The position numbers and the translations under genes are program-made. Positions 1-6,625 of a stretch of DNA of 64,000 nucleotides are shown here, piece after piece (the stretch's first letter is position 1; each line of letters begins with the position of its first letter). This stretch comes from an uncultured bacterium (GTDB lineage Bacteria > Bacteroidota > Bacteroidia > Bacteroidales > Muribaculaceae): the NCBI GenBank assembly GCA_905214735.1, contig CAJMNI010000007.1, forward strand, positions 1 through 64,000, written 5' to 3'. The notes below the pieces were generated by a model. That model was not told the origin of the DNA. It saw nothing but the letters and a program-made list of their open reading frames with translations, and ran no database searches.

Positions 1-13
1 GCTTATCTTTGTC

Positions 14-286
14 TTAAAACCGCGCTCCGCCGGTCTGAAATTCGGGAGTACTATACTTCTCTTCATTAGGATTATGGCCCGCGGCCAACCATTCTTCATA
101 AGCCTTCTGAATAAGCTTATCATACTCACTGCGCGGATAATAGGGACAATCTATCAGTCCGCCACTCGAATTTTTAATTTTGTCGAAATTCTCCGACAAA
201 ATCATCTCCACATTTCCGGGCGAACCTTCGGCAAACGATGCCGTCACGGCCATGCCAAAAAACATAGTAGTAAACAATATTTTCAT
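14..286 (-). CDS. small exported hypothetical protein
   Basis: This 90-residue protein has a typical Sec signal peptide (MKILFTTMFFGMAVTASFA, with cleavage likely after residue 19) followed by a short hydrophilic domain containing CPYYPRSEYDKLIQKAYEEW. I do not recognise the family. A periplasmic or surface location follows from the signal peptide. It lies in the AT-rich left part of the window, close to an insertion sequence, so it is probably part of an accessory region. A possible -7 box for it on the minus strand (TAGATTTG, 359-366) sits about 75 bases upstream of the start. The gene is short but has a good start and signal peptide, so I think it is real. Confidence 0.55.
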   Translation of the reverse strand: MKILFTTMFFGMAVTASFAEGSPGNVEMILSENFDKIKNSSGGLIDCPYYPRSEYDKLIQKAYEEWLAAGHNPNEEKYSTPEFQTGGARF

Positions 287-618
287 GTCATGAATATTAG
301 AAAAATTAAAATCTGTCGCAAATTAATACTACTGTAATACATTATTGAAATTTATTCACAAATCTATGTTTCTATTGAGAAATTAGCTCAATTATTTGCG
401 TATTAGCACACTCCAACGCACCTTGATCATCTAATAATCATATGATTATATAATTTGCTTATTTTATTCGTACAATCTTCAATAATCACTCATTTATTTT
501 ATCTGAATTTGCATTTTACATATATTTTTTTTAATTTTGCTGTCGTAATACATCCGTGCTAAGAATTTTCGCACAAAAAGAATAAACAATCTGCAATACT
601 CATCACGCCTCATACTTT
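287..618. other. AT-rich intergenic region left of the IS
   Basis: No gene is visible here. The stretch is strongly AT-rich. It carries the upstream region of the small exported protein (minus) and, at 508-539, a plus-strand promoter that once served the TPR/AraC regulator. The left copy of the IS target duplication, CATACTTT, is at 611-618. Confidence 0.6.
508..539 (+). promoter_or_regulatory. Bacteroidetes-type promoter, now cut off from its gene by the IS
   Basis: TTTG at 508-511, a 20-base spacer, and TAATTTTG at 532-539 match the Bacteroidetes -33/-7 consensus (TTTG, TAnnTTTG) exactly. Removing the IS and one target copy would place this promoter about 80 bases upstream of the ATG at 1897. 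In the present arrangement a transcript from it would run into the IS first. Confidence 0.6.
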
Positions 619-1878
619 ACCCGTTGGCAGAATTAATTTAAGTTGATAAACATGAGCCTAAAATCCGCAAGCAATCTCAATGGCAATCTCAATTGCAGTA
701 AAGAGCTTGAACACTATGCATCAGATTTTATTTGTACCTTTGCCATGTCTTGTTACGATTTACGCTTGTTTTGATTTGCAACACTAAGATAAGTGAAAAA
801 TCTGACATGGCAAAATCCTGAGCAACTTTTTGTTGCTCGGGAACTTATAAATAAAGTTAAATCAAAGTGTTGCGGAATTAAGGATGAGTAAAAAGTTGTA
901 CATATCGCTGATTTTTAGTAACTTAGTGGTGATTAAAACATTAAGTTCAAACCATCGTATGTACAACCTTTATACAAAATTCGTCAAAATACTTGAGATA
1001 TGCAAGCAATTCTCTGAAAATCTCGTCAATGATTCGGGTAATGTTCCACGTCGTGGTCCTGTTCCCAAGTTTTCGGATTTGGAAGTGGTGGCGCTATCCC
1101 TGACGGCAGAGACCGAGAGCATTGATAGTGAGAAGTGGTTGTTCGACTATAAATTGCAAGAATACAAGGACAGCATTCCCAATCTCATATCAAGGAGACA
1201 GTTCAATGACCGCAGGAAGAAAACGGCAGGTCTGTGTGAGGAACTGCGCAAGCGGATTGCCATGGAAATGGATGGCGAAGAGGAACAATTCTTTGTTGAC
1301 TCCAAGCCGATAGAGGTTTGTAGGGTTGCAAGAGGAAAACGTTGCAAGATGGGACGTACCGGCAATTTCTCGCAAGCTCCCGACTTCGGCTTCTGTGCTT
1401 CGCAGAATACGTATTATTTTGGTTATAAGTCACACGCTCTCTGTGGGTTAAGTGGAGCTATCCATTCCTATGATCTGTCAAAAGCAAGTGTGGCTGACCT
1501 CCATTATATGAAGGATGTAAAACATACTTATCACGACTGTAGCATCTATGGTGACAAAGGGTATATTGGAGCTGACGTACAGCTTGACTTGTTCGAAACC
1601 GCACACATAAGACTGGAGTGTCCGTATCGGCTCAACCAAAAGGATTGGAAACCGACATTCATTCCGTTTGCAAAGGCAAGAAAGAGGATTGAGACAATAT
1701 TCTCACAACTTACAGACCAGTTCTTGGTCATCAGGAACTACGCGAAAATAACGAATGGTTTGTTTGCCAGAATCATTGGCAAAATTAGTGCACTTACCAT
1801 TCTGCAATACGTAAACTTCATTAACAACAAGCCCATTGGCAGAATTAAGTATGCACTAAATTAATTCCGCCAACAGGT
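619..1878 (+). mobile_element. IS982-family insertion sequence, intact
   Basis: The element is 1,260 bp. Its ends are inverted repeats of 22 bp with two mismatches: ACCCGTTGGCAGAATTAATT at 619 onward and the complement of AATTAATTCCGCCAACAGGT at 1859-1878. An 8-bp direct repeat, CATACTTT, flanks it at 611-618 and 1879-1886, so this is a recent simple insertion. The left non-coding part is long (about 340 bp). It holds a perfect 11-bp inverted repeat (TTTGCCATGTC at 739-749, GACATGGCAAA at 804-814) and a GAGCAAC/GTTGCTC hairpin with a T-rich loop at 820-838. That hairpin may block read-through into the transposase. Confidence 0.85.
959..1864 (+). CDS. IS982-family transposase
   Basis: This is a DDE transposase that moves the surrounding element. 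The three catalytic positions can be seen in order: D in FFVDSKPIEVC, D in YGDKGYIG and E in KRIETIFSQL. The fold is the IS4/IS982 type, with KARKRIET near the C terminus. I chose the ATG at 959 (MYNLYTKFVKILEIC), giving 301 residues, which fits the family's usual ~300. An in-frame ATG at 884 would add 25 residues that do not look like the family's N terminus. The frame is uninterrupted and runs to the right terminal repeat, so the enzyme is probably active. The AT-rich composition differs from the chromosome to the right. Confidence 0.85.
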   Translation: MYNLYTKFVKILEICKQFSENLVNDSGNVPRRGPVPKFSDLEVVALSLTAETESIDSEKWLFDYKLQEYKDSIPNLISRRQFNDRRKKTAGLCEELRKRIAMEMDGEEEQFFVDSKPIEVCRVARGKRCKMGRTGNFSQAPDFGFCASQNTYYFGYKSHALCGLSGAIHSYDLSKASVADLHYMKDVKHTYHDCSIYGDKGYIGADVQLDLFETAHIRLECPYRLNQKDWKPTFIPFAKARKRIETIFSQLTDQFLVIRNYAKITNGLFARIIGKISALTILQYVNFINNKPIGRIKYALN

Positions 1879-1896
1879 CATACTTTCCTCTCATCA

Positions 1897-3495
1897 ATGA
1901 ATCGACGACGCATACTCTTCTCTACAATCATAACCATCATATCGGTTGCTCTGATTTGGATAGGATGCAGCAAAACCACTTCTTCCGAAATCTATGACAG
2001 CCTTAAAGACACATTCCTAGCGGAAATCAACAGAATGGCCGACAGTTGTCTCAACGCCGGAAACCCCGAGCAAGCCCTTACATACTATACAGTAATCACA
2101 GGCAGATACGACCGCGACAAAAACAAGGCCAACACTGAAGACTACATCCGCGCATACAACAATCTGGGATACATTTACTTCCTCTACTATTCAGACTATC
2201 CCAAAGCATACCAGCACTTCTTACAGGCTCTCGAAATAGCTGAGTCCAACAAATACAACCGCATCGCTCCGATGTATCACAACATCGGCAACATGTACTT
2301 CAGCCTCGGAGACACCCTAGCTGCTATATCATATAGCAAAAAGGCCTTCTACCAAGCTCTGAAAGACTCTAATCAATATGTCAGCATCACTGCGCTATCT
2401 GACCTGCTCGCTCTCTCCGGATTGAGCAACAACACCGACTCGCTCTCAGACATACACCGAGACTTCAGACCCGAGCTATTGGCCGACTCAGTGCCTATGA
2501 AAAAATATGCACTACTTTGCCACTCCGCAATGAAGCATATACTCAACCATGACACCGGCAAACTGATTGACATCCTCAAACAAATGCCTCAAGCGGTCAA
2601 CACATCATACGACCCCGAAAGACACAAGGCCAATGCCATCGCTCTTTTGGCTGAATCATATCGCACAATAGGCGATACGCGCAACGAAGCCATCCAACTT
2701 ATCACCCTCGACTCGCTGGGAAAAGCTCATGCGATGAACGATATTCGCATACCCGCTCTACGCATTCTTTCCGAAAATTTCAGACGCCAAGGAGACACCG
2801 CTATGGCCAACACATATCATCAGACCGCTCTCAACCTCGAAGACTCTGTGCTCAACATAAACAAGGTCAGAACAATTTGGGAAATGGAATCGCTCTACAA
2901 AACGGAAAAACTAAACGACCAAATTCGTTTGATCAACACCGAGCGCCGTTTTCAACACATCATAATTATCATTCTCGCCATTGCACTTACCATCGTATTA
3001 GCTCTCGGCGCTTGGATAGTGTGGAGATACAGAGTGCAAGCCAGATACACCAACGCTCTTTATGAGAAAAACATCCAACTGGCCAAACTCAACAAACCGA
3101 AACTCCCCGAACCCTCTACCCCATCTCATCAAATAGACAACTCGGAAAAAGAGCTGGCCGATAAAATTTCCGAAATTATGAAGTCCGACCCTCGGATTTT
3201 TGCCCTTGAATTCACCATCGACAGCCTCGCCGAGATAGTGGGCGAAAAGAAATATATCGTCTCGCAAGTTATCAACAAACATTTCGGGATGAATTTCAAC
3301 AATTTCTTAGCCGACTTTCGCATCAAAGAAGCTTGCCACCGACTCTCTGACAACGAAAACTACGACAACCTCACCATCGAGGCCATCAGCGAATCGCTCG
3401 GATTTAAATCGCGAAGCAACTTCACATCACAATTTAAAAAAATCACCGGACTCACACCCACCGAGATGATTAAACTCTCAAAAGCTAAAAAATAA
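1897..3495 (+). CDS. TPR / transmembrane / AraC-type HTH regulator
   Basis: This is a membrane-bound one-protein sensor-regulator of a type common in Bacteroidales. An N-terminal hydrophobic segment (IISVALIWIGCSK) could be a signal anchor or lipobox. Residues about 40-340 look like tetratricopeptide repeats (DYIRAYNNLGYIYF, APMYHNIGNMYFSLGDTLAA). One transmembrane helix lies at about 353-374. The C-terminal ~100 residues form an AraC-type DNA-binding domain (FTIDSLAEIVG, NNFLADFRIKEACHRL, IEAISESLGFKSRSNFTSQFKK). The target genes are not evident. The IS ends only 10 bases before the start codon, so the native promoter at 508-539 has been displaced, and expression may now depend on the IS or be lost. 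The coding frame itself is intact. Confidence 0.75.
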   Translation: MNRRRILFSTIITIISVALIWIGCSKTTSSEIYDSLKDTFLAEINRMADSCLNAGNPEQALTYYTVITGRYDRDKNKANTEDYIRAYNNLGYIYFLYYSDYPKAYQHFLQALEIAESNKYNRIAPMYHNIGNMYFSLGDTLAAISYSKKAFYQALKDSNQYVSITALSDLLALSGLSNNTDSLSDIHRDFRPELLADSVPMKKYALLCHSAMKHILNHDTGKLIDILKQMPQAVNTSYDPERHKANAIALLAESYRTIGDTRNEAIQLITLDSLGKAHAMNDIRIPALRILSENFRRQGDTAMANTYHQTALNLEDSVLNINKVRTIWEMESLYKTEKLNDQIRLINTERRFQHIIIIILAIALTIVLALGAWIVWRYRVQARYTNALYEKNIQLAKLNKPKLPEPSTPSHQIDNSEKELADKISEIMKSDPRIFALEFTIDSLAEIVGEKKYIVSQVINKHFGMNFNNFLADFRIKEACHRLSDNENYDNLTIEAISESLGFKSRSNFTSQFKKITGLTPTEMIKLSKAKK

Positions 3496-3641
3496 ACACA
3501 CATCAGAAAAAAGCATCAGCACATCACTGAAAACATGGTGACACTGACATAAAAACGAAAGAATAATCTACTAAAATTTGGAAATTCAGAAAATGGTATA
3601 TAGAGCGTTGGCCGATGAGATAATCTCTATCTGAGTCCACT
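3496..3641. other. short AT-rich intergenic region
   Basis: I see no gene, terminator or promoter that I could support in this stretch between the regulator stop and the truncated transposase on the other strand. Confidence 0.4.
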
Positions 3642-4280
3642 TTAAAAAGGGACATATTTTGAATTCAGCCTGACCAGTGTGGTCATTCTGAGTGAAACAT
3701 AGCAATCGACTCCTCTGGTGAATATCTTTTGAGAAATTGCCTTGAAAGAGCCGAAAGCTTCTCTGATAGGCCCGAAAATGGCAAATGTCGGTCTTTGAAA
3801 TGTTGAAATCTGGAATATTACCATCCTTCGGAGGTTTATCCACATACATCTGCTATATGCATGCATACGATGTTTGAGCAAGCCCCGATATCGAGTCTTG
3901 CCATTATGTGTATGAAAACCGTATTGGAAAACGGTAGCTTCAACGTTGTTTCGTTTATGCTGCTCTTCCAGTGGAAGGCTCTCAATCAGTTTCCTTGGCA
4001 GACAGGCTTTGATGTTTTTGTCTTCAAAGTATCGCCAACCAGTTTTGTTGTTCCATGGGATTCTCCATCGCTTTCTGTTGCCTTGCTTTGTGACGGCTTT
4101 GACGGCTTCGTAGGTATTGCCCGTGGCTATCTCCCTGACAGTAAGACCATCTTCGTCATGAGGTATCAGTTTCCATCTGCATCCACCTTGCATCTTGCCA
4201 GTCTTGAACTGCATGGCATTGTGGTTCTTTGCAAACTCTCGATTGTCGGGACTTTGATAGGCACAATCAAGTACTATTGA
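3642..4280 (-). pseudogene. 5'-truncated DDE transposase (IS5/IS1182-like C-terminal part)
   Basis: The minus-strand frame reads VLDCAYQSPDNREFAKNHNA at its open 5' side (4280 downward), then KRNNVEATVFQYGF and KTRYRGLLKHRMHAYSRC. That pattern is typical of the C-terminal third of Bacteroidales DDE transposases. An in-frame TAG lies at 4281-4283 and no N-terminal domain with the first catalytic Asp is present, so the gene has lost its 5' part. An ATG at 4214 is internal and unlikely to be a true start. The final ~60 residues (after ISTFQRPTF) look unlike a transposase and may be read-through beyond the original stop. It is most likely an immobile remnant next to the tRNA gene. Confidence 0.6.
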
Positions 4281-4429
4281 CTATTCGAAACAGTCCACTC
4301 ATTTACACAATCGATACTATTAAAGCTATGCCTCCTTGTGAACAGTCAAAAAGAAAACACCCAATCTTACATTTTTGGGTGTAAAATTGGGTGTAAATCT
4401 CGTAAATCACTGATAATCAAGTGATATTG
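4281..4429. other. junction between AT-rich patch and tRNA-Ser 3' end, with hairpin
   Basis: ACACCCAA (from about 4359) can pair with TTGGGTGT (about 4375-4382). A second TTGGGTGT copy about 10 bases further on can form an alternative stem. This is a plausible terminator for the tRNA on the minus strand or a relic of an integration junction. No gene is seen. Confidence 0.35.
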
Positions 4430-4514
4430 CGGAGAGAGAGGGATTCGAACCCCCGGAGGTGTGACCCTCAACGGTTTTCAAGACCGCCGCAATCGACCAC
4501 TCTGCCATCTCTCC
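4430..4514 (-). tRNA. tRNA-Ser (anticodon TGA)
   Basis: Read on the minus strand, the gene starts GGAGAGATGGCAGAG and ends GGTTCGAATCCCTCTCTCTC-CG. The acceptor stem is GGAGAGA/TCTCTCC, the D-arm is AGTGGTCGATTGCGGC, and the anticodon loop is CTTGAAA with anticodon TGA. A long variable arm (TTGAGGGTCACACCTC) is typical of class II tRNA-Ser. The discriminator base is G at 4430, and CCA is not encoded. The AT-rich patch with mobile elements begins immediately beyond the 3' end of this gene, which is the usual side for island integration. Confidence 0.93.
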
Positions 4515-4525
4515 TTATTTTTTCC

Positions 4526-4632
4526 CCTTACAGATTTTCTCTTTGGGTTTATCCTTACAGATTCTCCTTACAGATTCTCCTTACAGATTCTCCTTACAGA
4601 TTCTCCTTACAGATTCTCCTTACAGATTTCTC
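4526..4632. repeat. 13-bp tandem repeat, CCTTACAGATTCT
   Basis: Five perfect head-to-tail copies of CCTTACAGATTCT run from 4553 to 4617. A sixth, imperfect copy follows at 4618-4631 and a diverged copy precedes at about 4526-4540. The array lies directly upstream (5' side) of the tRNA-Ser gene. It is not a CRISPR because there are no spacers. Confidence 0.9.
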
Positions 4633-4885
4633 TGCGGGATTCCTTTTGCAGGACTCCGCATTGCGCGAAGACTGTCGACTGGATTGCAAAGTTACGAATT
4701 ATTTTTCGGTTTGGCAAATTTTCCTCGATTTTCACTCTTACGTTCAGATACCAATGCTTTGATAACTTCCTCGATACGTTGGCTTGCAGTCGTTCATGAA
4801 GCTGCGACCGGGAACCAAGAGGCTGCGACCGGGAACCAAGAGGCTGAGACCGGGAATCAGGTATTGGCGACCGGGCAACGGGGGG
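4633..4885. repeat. non-coding region downstream of thyA with 21-bp tandem repeat
   Basis: Two perfect copies of a 21-bp unit (GCTGCGACCGGGAACCAAGA plus G) at 4801-4821 and 4822-4842 are followed by a degenerate third copy at 4843-4860 and a weaker echo at 4865-4880. No credible gene lies between the 13-bp array and the thyA stop. Confidence 0.75.
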
Positions 4886-5680
4886 TCAGACGGCGACGGG
4901 GGCGGCGATGTGGGGGTGTGGGTCGTAGCCTTCGAGACGGAAGTCTTCGTATTGGAAGTCGAAGATGGATTTTACGTCGGGATTTATCACCATTTTCGGT
5001 AGCGGACGCGGCTCGCGGGTGAGCTGCAGCTTCACCTGCTCGAGGTGGTTGCTATAGATGTGGGTGTCGCCGAGCGTGTGGATGAAGTCTCCCGGTTTCA
5101 ATCCGCAGACCTGCGCCATCATCATGGTGAGCAGCGCATAGGAGGCGATGTTGAAGGGTACGCCGAGGAAGGAGTCGGCGCTCCGCTGGTAAAGCTGGCA
5201 GGAAAGCCGGTCGCCTGCCACGTAAAACTGGAAGAAGGCATGGCACGGGGGAAGATTCATGTTGTCGAGGTCGGCCACGTTCCATGAGCTGACGATAATC
5301 CGGCGCGAGTCGGGATTGTTTTTGATCTGGTCTACGGCCTGCGCGATCTGGTCGATGCTTCCACCCTTATAGTCGGGCCAGGAACGCCACTGATAGCCGT
5401 AGATATGTCCGAGGTCACCGTCGGGGTCGGCCCATTCGTTCCATATCCTTACGCCTCGTTCCTGCAGCCAGCGGGCGTTGGTGTCGCCGCGCAGAAACCA
5501 CAGGAGCTCATAGATGATGCTCTTGAGATGGAGCTTTTTTGTTGTCAGCAAGGGGAAACCTTCTTCGAGATTGAAGCGCATCTGATGGCCGAAAATTGAG
5601 ATTGTTCCGGTTCCGGTGCGATCGTCTTTTTTTACGCCTTCGTCGAGGATTCGGCGAAGCAGATCAAGATATTGTTTCAT
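4886..5680 (-). CDS. thyA: thymidylate synthase
   Basis: This cytoplasmic enzyme makes dTMP from dUMP, using methylene-tetrahydrofolate. The length of 264 residues equals that of E. coli ThyA. Clear landmarks are the N-terminal DDRTGTGTISIFG phosphate-binding Arg region, GELLWFLRGDTN-like YELLWFLRGDTNARW, the catalytic Cys in LPPCHAFFQFYV, the QLYQRSADSFLGVPFNIASY block and THIYSNHLEQ. The start MKQYLDLLRRILDEG aligns with family starts. It is the last gene of the minus-strand block pyrG-yidC-polyferredoxin-thyA, which links pyrimidine nucleotide enzymes. There is no dihydrofolate reductase gene next to it in this window. Confidence 0.97.
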   Translation of the reverse strand: MKQYLDLLRRILDEGVKKDDRTGTGTISIFGHQMRFNLEEGFPLLTTKKLHLKSIIYELLWFLRGDTNARWLQERGVRIWNEWADPDGDLGHIYGYQWRSWPDYKGGSIDQIAQAVDQIKNNPDSRRIIVSSWNVADLDNMNLPPCHAFFQFYVAGDRLSCQLYQRSADSFLGVPFNIASYALLTMMMAQVCGLKPGDFIHTLGDTHIYSNHLEQVKLQLTREPRPLPKMVINPDVKSIFDFQYEDFRLEGYDPHPHIAAPVAV

Positions 5681-5788
5681 TTCAGGCTTTCTGTTTAATT
5701 TTCTTCTGCTTTTTTCTTCGGCTTCCGCCTCAGCGCAGGAGGAAAGGGCTTCCTCCTCAGCGCGGAAAGAAAGGCTTTGCGACTGGCT

Positions 5789-6610
5789 TTAGACCTCGGA
5801 GCGGGTTTTCCGGCGGAAGAGAGGGGTGGCGGGGCGGTTGCGGCCGATCTGGAAACGGATGGCGCGGCGGGGACAGCGGGCGGCGCAGTCGAGGCAGCGC
5901 ACGCAACGGGTGTTGTCGATATAGCGGCTCACCACCTTGATGCAGCTTGCGCGGCATTCATCCTCGCAGAGACCGCAGGAGTCGCAGAGGTCGCGGTCGA
6001 TCTCAAGCCGATAGAGCGATTTGCCGCCGATCTTCCCCATGGCGTATCCGATCGGGCAATAGGAAGTGCAGAACTCGCGTCCGCGCCAGAGAGAGAGCGC
6101 AGCGATGAGGATGAGGGAGACAACTCCGGCCACAATGCCTGTGGCGGCTCCGAGCCCCACTTCGATCCAGGCCTGCTGCGCCACCGAGGGGCGGAAGATA
6201 CCGACGATGTTGCGCGTGATGTTCCAGGGCTCGATCAGCAGGGGGATCACCCCGATGCCGACCAGAAGGCAGATCAGGTAGACCCAGAGGATATGGATCG
6301 AGGCGCGCGACTGCGGGCGATAGCTGAAGGGACGGTTGAGGCGGGGTATTCGCCGGCGCAGGCGGAGGAAGAGATCGGAGAGAGTGCCGACGGGGCAGAC
6401 CGTGGCGCAATAGACACGTCCGAACAATAAAGAGACAAGGAGCCACACGAATGTGGCTCCTATTGTGATCGACAGGGCAGAGAGCGCAATCTGGACTTTC
6501 CCGGCGACAGCGGCAATCGGGTTGAAATGGGGCCCGATGGCGATGCAGGCCACGGCGGCCGCCAGAAAGATGACGGCAAGGAGAATGCGAATAGCCCTGA
6601 GTTGTTTCAT
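5789..6610 (-). CDS. membrane polyferredoxin (NapH/YccM-like 4Fe-4S protein)
   Basis: This 273-residue membrane protein likely passes electrons between quinone-linked and soluble carriers. It has several hydrophobic helices (residues about 8-27, 40-62, 108-128, 150-172). Two CxxxCP motifs on the cytoplasmic side (CATVCPVG, CTSYCPIG) are typical of NapH/RdxA-type proteins. Two C-terminal 4Fe-4S sites follow, the first atypical (CDSCGLCEDECRASC, CVRCLDCAARCPRRA). The gene begins 15 bases after yidC stops and is probably co-transcribed with it. The partner redox enzyme is not nearby, so its electron acceptor is unknown. Confidence 0.8.
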   Translation of the reverse strand: MKQLRAIRILLAVIFLAAAVACIAIGPHFNPIAAVAGKVQIALSALSITIGATFVWLLVSLLFGRVYCATVCPVGTLSDLFLRLRRRIPRLNRPFSYRPQSRASIHILWVYLICLLVGIGVIPLLIEPWNITRNIVGIFRPSVAQQAWIEVGLGAATGIVAGVVSLILIAALSLWRGREFCTSYCPIGYAMGKIGGKSLYRLEIDRDLCDSCGLCEDECRASCIKVVSRYIDNTRCVRCLDCAARCPRRAIRFQIGRNRPATPLFRRKTRSEV

Positions 6611-6625
6611 AGCGGTAAGCGGCGA

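Noticed and set aside
884..958. Longer transposase start at 884
   Set aside because: The 25 additional residues do not resemble the family's N terminus, while the protein from 959 has the family length.
1038..1060. parS-like sequence (TGTTCCACGTCGTGG)
   Set aside because: It is only a half match, is inside the transposase coding region and is far from parAB, so it is a chance resemblance.
3861..4280. 139-codon plus-strand frame opposite the truncated transposase
   Set aside because: The minus-strand frame has transposase motifs, and this one is its shadow.
4526..4632. Possible CRISPR array
   Set aside because: The 13-bp repeats are directly adjacent, without spacers, and no cas gene is near.
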